A stretch of 64,000 nt of DNA from Rhodoplanes sp046000175. GTDB taxonomy: Bacteria > Pseudomonadota > Alphaproteobacteria > Rhizobiales > Xanthobacteraceae. Position numbers and translations under genes: made by a program. The notes beneath the pieces were generated by a model, which was not told the DNA's origin, did not search any database, and was given only the letters and a program-made list of their open reading frames with translations. The stretch covers positions 62,001 through 126,000 of the forward strand of contig NZ_JBEOMB010000005.1 in assembly GCF_046000175.1 (NCBI RefSeq). Reading direction: 5' to 3'. Position 1 is the first letter of the stretch, and each line of letters starts with the position of its first letter. Positions 54,114 to 61,052 of the stretch are shown here, piece by piece.

Positions 54114-55190
54114 TCAGGCCCCCCGCGCCTCCAGCACGGCGCGGATCGAGACGCGGGACCAGCCGGCGACGCGGTCGCGGAACGCCGTGTAGGAGTCGTG
54201 GACTTTTTTGGCGAGCGGGTTGCGAGCCGCGACCTCGGCGAGGATCTCGGCAGCGTGGCCGCGAGCGGCCGCGACGATCTCGTCCGGGAACGTCTCCAGC
54301 TTCACCTTGTGACGCTCGATCAGCGCGGCGAGCGCCTCGGCGTTGAGGCGCTCCATCTCGGAGAGCGCGAAGGTCGCCTCGGTGGCGCAGGCATGCGCGA
54401 CGATCGCCTTGAGGTCGGGCGCGAGGCCGGTCCAGGCGGAAAGCGAGACGAGGCACTCGCCGGTGCCGTTCGGCTTGTTGAAGCCGGGACCATAGTAGTG
54501 CGGCGCCACCCGGTAGAGACCGAGCGCGATGTCGGTGCCGGGGCCGACGAACTCGGCGCCGTCGAGCACGCCGGACTGCAGGCTCGTCAGGATCTCGCCC
54601 GGCGCCGTCGTCTGCGGCGTCGCGCCGAGCCGGCGATAGACTTCGCCGCCGAGCCCGAGCGAGCGGATCTTGAGGCCTCTCAGATCGGCGAGCCCCGTCA
54701 GCGTGGAGCGGAACCAGCCGCCCATGCAGACGCCGGTGTTGCCGCCCATGAACGGCTTCACGCCGAACGGCGCATAGAGCTCGTCCCACAGCGCCTGGCC
54801 GCCGCCGGCCTCGACCCAGGCGACGTGCTCGGCCGGCGTCAGACCGAACGGCACCGTGGTGTAGAACGCCGCGGCGGGCTGCTTGCCCTGCCAGTAGAAC
54901 GCCGCCGTGTGGCCCATCTCGACGACGCCGCCGCCGACCGCGTCCAGCACCTCGAAGGCCGGCACCACCTCGCCGGCGGCGTGGACCGTGATCTGCAGCC
55001 GACCGCCGGACATCGCGGAAATGCGCTCGGCGATGCGCTCGGCCGACATGCCGGGACCGGGCAGCCGCTTCGGCCACGACGTCACCATGCGCCAGCGTTT
55101 CGTCTGCGCGCGCGCGACCGCCGGCGCGGCGACGGCCGCAGCGGCGCCGAGCGCCCCGCCGGCGAGATGGCGTCGGGTGAAGCTTTTCAT
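54114..55190 (-). CDS. TRAP transporter substrate-binding protein (DctP family)
   Basis: This 358-residue protein starts at ATG 55188-55190 with AGGAG upstream. The signal sequence (FTRRHLAGGALGAAAAVAAPAVARA) resembles a Tat-type leader with twin Arg. The mature protein has the DctP fold, with MVTSWPKRLPGPGMSAERIAERI at the start, LRGLKIRSLGLGGEVYRRLGA in the middle and the FVGPGTDIALGLYRVAPHYY ligand region. It resembles the group binding 2-oxo acids or mannitol-like solutes. DctQ and DctM membrane genes are not adjacent, so it is an orphan in this window. Confidence 0.9.
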   Translation of the reverse strand: MKSFTRRHLAGGALGAAAAVAAPAVARAQTKRWRMVTSWPKRLPGPGMSAERIAERISAMSGGRLQITVHAAGEVVPAFEVLDAVGGGVVEMGHTAAFYWQGKQPAAAFYTTVPFGLTPAEHVAWVEAGGGQALWDELYAPFGVKPFMGGNTGVCMGGWFRSTLTGLADLRGLKIRSLGLGGEVYRRLGATPQTTAPGEILTSLQSGVLDGAEFVGPGTDIALGLYRVAPHYYGPGFNKPNGTGECLVSLSAWTGLAPDLKAIVAHACATEATFALSEMERLNAEALAALIERHKVKLETFPDEIVAAARGHAAEILAEVAARNPLAKKVHDSYTAFRDRVAGWSRVSIRAVLEARGA

Positions 55191-55282
55191 GTCAGGCTCC
55201 TGAACTCGTGACGGTACGCCGGCCGCACGCGCAGGGTCACGTTGAACATCGTCGCGCGGGTGAAGCGTCATGTACTTGCTCT

Positions 55283-55405
55283 GGTCGTCCCGGGGCGGCG
55301 CGAAGCGCCGAGCCCGGGACCCATAACCCCTGTCTATCGTGAACCACTGCCACAGGGCGTATGGATCCCGGGCTCGCGGACCTGCGGTCCGCGCCCCGGG
55401 ATGAC
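55283..55405. repeat. Dispersed palindromic repeat, copy A in inverse orientation
   Basis: This is the reverse complement of the element at 27111-27232, with only scattered differences over about 122 bases (shared core CAGTGGTTCACGATAGACAG-like and flanking hairpins). It lies between the divergent side of the TRAP gene and the end of thiD. Confidence 0.85.
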
Positions 55406-55429
55406 CAGCTCGGAGACCGTCGCCCCACC

Positions 55430-56242
55430 TCACCACCACCGGTGAAAATGATGCACCGGGCCGAAGCCGGTGCCGATGGTCAGGCGGTCGGCGGCCGCGA
55501 TCGCGGCGGCGACGTAGTCCTTCGCGGCGCCGACCGCGGCGACGAGATCCCGTCCCTTGGCGAGGCCGGCCGCGACCGCCGAGGAGAGCGTGCAGCCGGT
55601 GCCGTGGGTGTTCTTCGTCGCGACACGCGGCGCCGCGAAGCGCGCCACGCCCTCGCGCGTCACCAGGAGGTCGGCGCTCTCGGCGCCCTCGGCGTGGCCG
55701 CCCTTGATCAGCACGGCGCGGGCGCCGCGCGCGAGCAGCGCCTCGCCCTGCCCGCGCATCTCGGCCTCGGTCGTCGCGACCGAGGTCTCGAGCAGCGCCG
55801 CCGCCTCCGGGAGATTCGGCGTGATCAGATCGGCGCGCGGCAGCAAGAGGCGGATCAACGTCTCGACCGCCTCGGGCGCCAAGAGCCGCGCCCCGCTGGT
55901 CGAGATCATCACCGGATCGAGAACGATGTTGCGGGCCCGGTGCTGATCGAGGCCGGCCGCCACCGCGACGATCGCGGCCGGCACCGACAGCATGCCGATC
56001 TTCACGGCTGTGACGGCGAGATCGGAGAACACCGCGTCGATCTGCGCCGCGATGAACTCGGGCGGCACGTCGTGGATCGCCGTCACGCCGCGAGTGTTCT
56101 GCGCGGTCAACGCGGCGATCACCGAGGCGCCGTAGACGCCGAGCGCCGAGAAGGTCTTCAGATCCGCCTGGATGCCGGCGCCGCCGCTCGAATCCGAGCC
56201 CGCCACGGTCACGGCGATGGGGGTCACGGCGAGCGGGGGCAT
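55430..56242 (-). CDS. thiD: Hydroxymethylpyrimidine/phosphomethylpyrimidine kinase (ThiD)
   Basis: This 270-residue protein starts at ATG 56240-56242, sharing one base with the thiE stop. Ribokinase-type motifs are AVTVAGSDSSGGAGIQADLKTFSALGVYG at the N terminus, LVLDPVM-like NIVLDPVMIST, and the anion hole NTHGTGCTLSSAVAAGLA. It phosphorylates HMP and HMP-P for thiamine synthesis. Last gene of the riboswitch-controlled thiM-thiE-thiD operon. Confidence 0.96.
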   Translation of the reverse strand: MPPLAVTPIAVTVAGSDSSGGAGIQADLKTFSALGVYGASVIAALTAQNTRGVTAIHDVPPEFIAAQIDAVFSDLAVTAVKIGMLSVPAAIVAVAAGLDQHRARNIVLDPVMISTSGARLLAPEAVETLIRLLLPRADLITPNLPEAAALLETSVATTEAEMRGQGEALLARGARAVLIKGGHAEGAESADLLVTREGVARFAAPRVATKNTHGTGCTLSSAVAAGLAKGRDLVAAVGAAKDYVAAAIAAADRLTIGTGFGPVHHFHRWW

Positions 56243-56901
56243 CAGGCGGCGCGCTCCGCCAGGGCGCCGTCGACGATCGCCCGCAGCGTGCGGGCCGCGA
56301 CCTCCGGATCGGGGGCGAGCGACAGCGCCGAGATGACGGCGACGCCGTCGGCGCCGGCCGCGACCACCGGCGCGGCGTTGCCGATCTCGATGCCGGCGAT
56401 GCCGACCACAGGCATCAGCGGCGCCCGCCGGCGCAGCACGGCGCGGATCTTCGCGAGCCCCTCCGGCCCCATCGGCGGCGCCGGATTGTCCTTCGACAGC
56501 GTCGCATAGACGCCGCCGACGCCGGCGTAGTCGAGCAGATCGAGCGGCACGCGCTCGGCCTGGTCGAGCGTCTTGATCGAGTGACCGACGATGGCGCCCG
56601 GTCCAAGGATCGCGCGCGCGTCCTCGACCGCCATGTCGTCGGGGCCGACATGGACGCCGGCGGCGCCGGCCGCGAGCGCGACGTCGACGCGATCGTTGAT
56701 CACCAGCGGCACGCCGAGCGGCGCCAGCACCTCGATCAGCGCCCGCGCCTCCTCGATCATGCGCCGGGTGCTGCCGTGCTTGTCGCGCAGCTGCAGGAGC
56801 GTCGCGCCCCCCGCCACCACGGCGCGGGCGAGATCGACGAGCGGGCGCCCGCCGGCGCGCTCCGGATCCAGGATGGCATTGAGACGCACGTCGACGGTCA
56901 T
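56242..56901 (-). CDS. thiE: Thiamine-phosphate synthase (ThiE)
   Basis: This 219-residue TIM-barrel protein starts at ATG 56899-56901. Motifs are GGATLLQLRDKHGSTRRM, PLVINDRVDVALAAGAAGVHVGPDDM and GIAGIEIGNAAPVVAAGADGVAVISAL. It joins HMP-PP and thiazole phosphate to thiamine phosphate. It abuts the thiM stop (no gap) and overlaps thiD by one base. Confidence 0.96.
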   Translation of the reverse strand: MTVDVRLNAILDPERAGGRPLVDLARAVVAGGATLLQLRDKHGSTRRMIEEARALIEVLAPLGVPLVINDRVDVALAAGAAGVHVGPDDMAVEDARAILGPGAIVGHSIKTLDQAERVPLDLLDYAGVGGVYATLSKDNPAPPMGPEGLAKIRAVLRRRAPLMPVVGIAGIEIGNAAPVVAAGADGVAVISALSLAPDPEVAARTLRAIVDGALAERAA

Positions 56902-57735
56902 TCAGCTCACCTTCGCCTGCTCCAGCAGGTCCTTGCGGTCGAGATCGAACAGCGTGTCGAGGAGCCGCACGGCGAGCGTACCGGGGCCGCTCGACACGAC
57001 GGCGGCCCGCTCCGCCGCGACACCGAGCGCGACCAGCGCCGCGATCGTCGCGTGCCAGGGGTCGTCGTCGACGGCTGCGAAGGCGGCGACCAGCGCCGCC
57101 CCGGCGCAGCCCATGGCGGTGATGCGCGCCATCCAGCGATGGCCGTTGCCGATCGCCGCGCGCCGGGCCGCATCGGCGACCAGGTCGGTCTCCCCGGTGA
57201 GCGCCACGACCGCCTGATTTTCGCGCGCGAAGCCCGGGAGATGGTCGGCCTCCGCCGGCAGGCCGGACAGCACGGCGAACTCGGCCGGGTTCAGCCGCAG
57301 CACGGTCGGACGCATCGCCAGGAGGGCCTTGCCGAAGGTGGCGCGGCCGGGCGAGCGGTCGACGAAGACCGGATCGAGCACCCAGGGGATGCCGGCCTCC
57401 GTGGCGGCGTCGATGGCGATGCCGATGGCAGTGCGGCGGGTCTCGTCGAGCGTGCCGATGTTGACGACGAGCGCGTCGGCGCCGGCCACGAAGGCGGCGA
57501 TCTCGTCCGGCGCGATGGTCATCGACGGGACCGCGCCGGCGGCGAGCAGCAGGTTCGCCGTGTAGGTCTGGGCGACCGTGTTGGTGATGCAATGGACCCG
57601 CGGCCGCTTCGCCCGCAGCGCGTCGAGCGCGTCGGCGGCGCGCGCGACGGTCTCACGAGAGATGGTCTCGCGAGAGATGGCCTCGCCTGCATCGGCGCGG
57701 CCGTGGATCGGGGCGTCGTCGCCCACTCGCGTCAT
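56902..57735 (-). CDS. thiM: Hydroxyethylthiazole kinase (ThiM)
   Basis: This 277-residue protein starts at ATG 57733-57735. Motifs are PRVHCITNTVAQTYTANLLLAAGAVPSM, IPWVLDPVFVDRS, LRLNPAEFAVLSG, VVALTGETDLV and the anion hole ITAMGCAGAALVAAF. The N terminus has a short internal repeat (ISRETISRETVAR) from a tandem DNA duplication near 57648-57680. A salvage kinase for the thiazole moiety of thiamine and first gene of the operon, starting 5 bases after the TPP riboswitch. Confidence 0.95.
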   Translation of the reverse strand: MTRVGDDAPIHGRADAGEAISRETISRETVARAADALDALRAKRPRVHCITNTVAQTYTANLLLAAGAVPSMTIAPDEIAAFVAGADALVVNIGTLDETRRTAIGIAIDAATEAGIPWVLDPVFVDRSPGRATFGKALLAMRPTVLRLNPAEFAVLSGLPAEADHLPGFARENQAVVALTGETDLVADAARRAAIGNGHRWMARITAMGCAGAALVAAFAAVDDDPWHATIAALVALGVAAERAAVVSSGPGTLAVRLLDTLFDLDRKDLLEQAKVS

Positions 57736-57740
57736 CTCGA

Positions 57741-57850
57741 GGTCCCTCCGCCGGCATGACCCGGATCAGGTTCGACGGGTTGGCACACCGGCCGAAGGAG
57801 CCGGCTCCGCCTCTCAGCCCGGACGCGGATTCGGCCGGACACCCCGCTGA
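57741..57850 (-). promoter_or_regulatory. TPP (THI-box) riboswitch
   Basis: On the minus strand the RNA shows the conserved TPP aptamer: GGGGTGTCCGGC, then GCTGAGAGG (pyrimidine-sensing CUGAGA), a variable hairpin, and ACCCGTCGAACCTGATCCGG followed by GTCATGCCGGCGGAGGGA. It lies immediately before thiM, so translation initiation control by thiamine pyrophosphate is most likely, as the thiM start is only 5 bases from the aptamer end. Confidence 0.97.
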
Positions 57851-58007
57851 GATCAAAGGCGAAACTAGTCCCTCCCCCGGCCCTGCGCAAGGCTGCCGGG
57901 GCGCCCGTCTCGCTTGTCAAACCGGTCCGGTTTTGCTCGATTGCGGCGACCGCGCGACGGCGCGGCGCGAATGGCGGCGCAGTGCCGCGAGGCCCGAGGG
58001 AAAGCCG

Positions 58008-58244
58008 ATGATTCCGTTCTTCGTGCAGATCAAGTGCAACCTCGGCAAGTCGTACCAGGTCGCCAACCAGCTCGCCGACGCCGAGATCGCCTCGGAGATC
58101 TACTCCACGGCCGGCGACTACGACCTGCTGGTGAAGTTCTATGTCGATCAGGGCACCGACATCGGCCATTTCGTCAACGAGAAGGTGCAGACGATCTCGG
58201 GCATCGTCGACACCAAGACGATCATCACGTTCAAGGCGTTCTGA
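58008..58244 (+). CDS. Stand-alone Lrp/AsnC ligand-binding (RAM/ACT-like) domain protein
   Basis: This 78-residue protein starts at ATG 58008 with GAGGGAA upstream. The whole protein is the effector-binding domain of Lrp/AsnC regulators (FFVQIKCNLGKSYQVANQLADAEIASEIYSTAGDYDLLVKFYVD...IVDTKTIITF), with no DNA-binding helix-turn-helix. Such solitary domains form oligomers that bind amino acids and may modulate full-length Lrp proteins. It is transcribed away from the thi operon. Confidence 0.92.
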   Translation: MIPFFVQIKCNLGKSYQVANQLADAEIASEIYSTAGDYDLLVKFYVDQGTDIGHFVNEKVQTISGIVDTKTIITFKAF

Positions 58245-58256
58245 GCCGCGCCGGGC

Positions 58257-59198
58257 TCACGCCGGGTCGGGCTTCGTCGGCTCGTCGGGCTTCGTCGCCT
58301 TGCGGCGCCGGGCGGCGAGGCGGCGCTCGCGCCAGATCACGAACAGGCCCGACAGCACCACGATGCCGGCGCCCGCATAGGCCCAGCCGGTCGGGATCTC
58401 GCCGAACACCACCCAGCCGATCAGGAAGGCGAAGAGCAGCGCCAGATAGTCGAACGGCGCCATCACCGAGGCGGGCGCGTAGCGGTAGCTCTCGGTGAGC
58501 AGGAGATGCGAGGCGCCGCCCAGAAGCCCGACGCCGATCAGCGCGACGAGCTGTGGCAGCGTCGGCGTGATCCAGACGAAGGGCAGCACGATGGCGCCCG
58601 CGATCGTGCAGATCAGCGAGAAGTAGAAGACGATCGACGAGGTCGTCTCGCTGTCGGTCAGGCGTCGCGTCTGGATCACGGCGAAGGCGTTGGAGAAGGC
58701 CGAGGCGAGCGCGCACATCGCCCCGACCGTCGCCGCCGTCGACGCCGCCGTGACGAGCCGCCCGAGCCCGAGATACGGCCACAGCATCACCATGACGCCG
58801 ACGAAGCCCACACCGACCGCGGTCCAGCGATAGGCCCGCACCCGCTCGGAGAGCACGACCGCGGCGAGCGCCACCGTGATCAGCGGCGCCGCGAACGTGA
58901 TCGCGGTCGCGTCGACCAGCGGCAGGCGCGCCAGCGCGGCGAAGTTGAGGAACATGCCGGCCACGCCGATGCTGCCGCGGCCGACATGGCCGAGCAGCCG
59001 GCTGGTGCGCACCGCCGCGGACAGCTCGTGCCGGGCCGCGTAGATGACGACGATCAGGAGGAGGGCGAACAGGCTGCGGAAGAACACCACCTGGCCGAGC
59101 GGAATCCCGGCCTCGCCGAGATAGCGGGCCAGCGCCGACATCACCGCGAACAGCAGGACCGAGACGATCTTGACCAGGATGGCGGCGTGCAGGCTCAT
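58257..59198 (-). CDS. EamA/DMT-superfamily transporter
   Basis: This 313-residue protein starts at ATG 59196-59198 (MSLHAAILVK), which skips a non-hydrophobic upstream extension. It has ten membrane helices in two EamA repeats (VVFFRSLFALLLIVVIYA...GVGFVGVMVML and ASHLLLTESYRYAPASVMAPFDYLALLFAFLIGWVVFGEIP), ending in a Lys/Pro-rich tail. The second-repeat motif is typical of S-adenosylmethionine-uptake-like and drug/metabolite exporters. The substrate is unknown. Confidence 0.9.
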   Translation of the reverse strand: MSLHAAILVKIVSVLLFAVMSALARYLGEAGIPLGQVVFFRSLFALLLIVVIYAARHELSAAVRTSRLLGHVGRGSIGVAGMFLNFAALARLPLVDATAITFAAPLITVALAAVVLSERVRAYRWTAVGVGFVGVMVMLWPYLGLGRLVTAASTAATVGAMCALASAFSNAFAVIQTRRLTDSETTSSIVFYFSLICTIAGAIVLPFVWITPTLPQLVALIGVGLLGGASHLLLTESYRYAPASVMAPFDYLALLFAFLIGWVVFGEIPTGWAYAGAGIVVLSGLFVIWRERRLAARRRKATKPDEPTKPDPA

Positions 59199-59305
59199 GA
59201 CGGGCGGGGGCAGGATGGCGACGCGACGCGGGCGCCCCTTGTCGCACGGTCCTCGGGTTCCGAAAACCACTCTTGGCGGGATGCGGCCGTGCGGGGCCGA
59301 CGCGC

Positions 59306-59408
59306 GTCATTCCGGGGCGCGCCGAAGGCGCGAACCCGGAATCCAGCAGCGAACTCGACATTCTTGGCTGGATTCCGGGTTCGGCGCTGCGCGCCGCCCC
59401 GGAATGAC
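59306..59408. repeat. Dispersed palindromic repeat, copy B2
   Basis: The termini GTCATTCCGGGGCGCGCCGA and GCGCGCCGCCCCGGAATGAC are inverted repeats. It is closely related to 45498-45602, and lies between the EamA and cytochrome genes. Confidence 0.85.
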
Positions 59409-59426
59409 TATCGCGTCGCGCGAAAC

Positions 59427-60347
59427 CTACTTCCGCTCCGGCCGCGGCGGGCCGTCGACGGGCGGCAGCGACTTCAGGTACTCGGCCATGGCGGCGCGGT
59501 CCGCGGCCGAGAGCTTCGCGGTGTTGCGCACCACCGCGGCCATCGTTCCGCCGACCGAATCGCCGTCCGGCAGGTCGCCGGTCTCCAGCATGTAGGCGAT
59601 GTCGCCGGCCGACCAGCTCGCCAGCCCCTTGCCAGTGATGTTGGGAACCCACCCCCGCCCTTCCGGGTCGGGGCCGCCGGCGAAGCGCTGCGCCGCGACG
59701 ATGCCGCCGAGCGCATCGCGGGGCGAGTGGCACTCGGCGCAGTGGCCGGGGCCGTTCACCAGATAGGCGCCGCGGTTCCACGCCGCCGACCGCGACGCAT
59801 CGGGCCGGAACGGCCGGCCGTCGAGATAGAGCATCTTCCAAAGGCCGACGGCGCGCCGGACCGAGAACGGAAACGGCAGCTCGTGCGCGGGCGCCTTTCC
59901 CTGCACGGCCGGCAGCGTCTTCAGATAGGCGAAGAGATCGCGCAGATCGCCCGTCTCCATGCGCTGATACGACGTGTAGGGGAACGCCGGATAGTAGTGG
60001 CGCTCGTCGGGAGAGGTGCCGTCCTGCATGGCGGAGACGAAGGCCACCTCGCTCCAGCGGCCGATGCCGTCGACCGGATCGGGCGAGATGTTGGGCGCGT
60101 AGAAGGTACCGAACGGCGAATGCAGCGGCGCGCCGCCGCCGAGCCGCGTCGGATCGTCCTTCGACGACGCATGGCACGAGGCGCAGCCGCCGGCGAAGAA
60201 CATCGTGCGGCCGTTGTCGAGATTCGGCGTGTGCGGCCCGAGCGAGGCGGCGGCGACCCGGGTCGGCTCGGTGAGGACGAAGAACACCGCGACGCCGGTC
60301 CCCAGGACCAGCGCCGCGGCGATCAAGAGGATGCGCAGGCGGCGCAC
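59427..60347 (-). CDS. Di-haem cytochrome c, membrane-anchored
   Basis: This 306-residue protein starts at GTG 60345-60347, three bases after the cytochrome c' stop. An N-terminal hydrophobic segment (about 4-27) is a signal anchor. Two haem c sites are present: CASCH (about residue 55) and CAECH (about 205), with YAPNISPDPVDGIGRW and WVPNITGKGLASWS as the repeated post-haem motifs of gluconate/alcohol-dehydrogenase-type cytochrome c subunits. It probably accepts electrons from a periplasmic dehydrogenase and is co-transcribed with cytochrome c'. Confidence 0.92.
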   Translation of the reverse strand: MRRLRILLIAAALVLGTGVAVFFVLTEPTRVAAASLGPHTPNLDNGRTMFFAGGCASCHASSKDDPTRLGGGAPLHSPFGTFYAPNISPDPVDGIGRWSEVAFVSAMQDGTSPDERHYYPAFPYTSYQRMETGDLRDLFAYLKTLPAVQGKAPAHELPFPFSVRRAVGLWKMLYLDGRPFRPDASRSAAWNRGAYLVNGPGHCAECHSPRDALGGIVAAQRFAGGPDPEGRGWVPNITGKGLASWSAGDIAYMLETGDLPDGDSVGGTMAAVVRNTAKLSAADRAAMAEYLKSLPPVDGPPRPERK

Positions 60348-60350
60348 CGG

Positions 60351-60803
60351 TCAGCTCTTCTTGATGCGGTAGCTCTCGTGGCAGCCGCCGCAGTTCTTCT
60401 GCACCTCCGAGAAGGTCGCCTTGAAGCTCGCCTCGTCCTTCACCTTGTCCTTGGCGGCGGCGGCGTCCTGTCCGAACTTGGCGAGCTTCGCCTGGAAGTC
60501 GCTCATGCTCTGCCAGATCTTCGGGTCGGCCGCGGTGTCGCCGCCGGTCTTGGCCGATTCGGGATAGAGATCCTTGCTCTTGGTCGCGCTCTCCGCATAG
60601 GTCGCGAAGATCGCCTGCGCCTTGGCGAGATCGAACGGCATCTCGCCGCGCGCCATCAGGGCGCCGGTCCGCGCCTGGTCGCCGTTGGCCTTCATGATGG
60701 CCTTGCGCTGCGCGATCACGTCCTGCGCGGCGACGACGGTCATGCCGGCGGCGGTCAAACCCGAGACGAGCATGGCGGCGGCGAGCATCGTACGGATCGT
60801 CAT
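60351..60803 (-). CDS. cycP: Cytochrome c' (class II cytochrome c)
   Basis: This 150-residue protein starts at ATG 60801-60803. A signal peptide ends near VVAAQ. The mature four-helix bundle begins DVIAQRKAIMKANGDQA and has the single haem motif NCGGCHESYR near the C terminus, the hallmark of cytochrome c'. These periplasmic proteins bind NO and CO and protect against nitrosative stress. It is followed by the di-haem cytochrome c. Two GAGGTCTC direct repeats lie in the leader, at 60804-60836. Confidence 0.95.
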   Translation of the reverse strand: MTIRTMLAAAMLVSGLTAAGMTVVAAQDVIAQRKAIMKANGDQARTGALMARGEMPFDLAKAQAIFATYAESATKSKDLYPESAKTGGDTAADPKIWQSMSDFQAKLAKFGQDAAAAKDKVKDEASFKATFSEVQKNCGGCHESYRIKKS

Positions 60804-61052
60804 GAGGTCTCCTGCTTTGGTGAGATCGAGGTCTCAGGGGCGCCGGCGGGGAGCCGGCCCAGGCGCTGCGACGTCGGTATGGCCGCGGCCCGACCAGAGG
60901 TCTACAGACAAATACGTACCGTGACACGACGGGTCGTTGCAGCCCAGATCACGACTTCGCGACGGTGTCTTGATGACGCAGGGTCCGGGCCGTGGCGGCG
61001 CGGTTGCAGGCCGCATCGGCGCGATCGGCCCGACCGTCACAGCGCCCGACAG

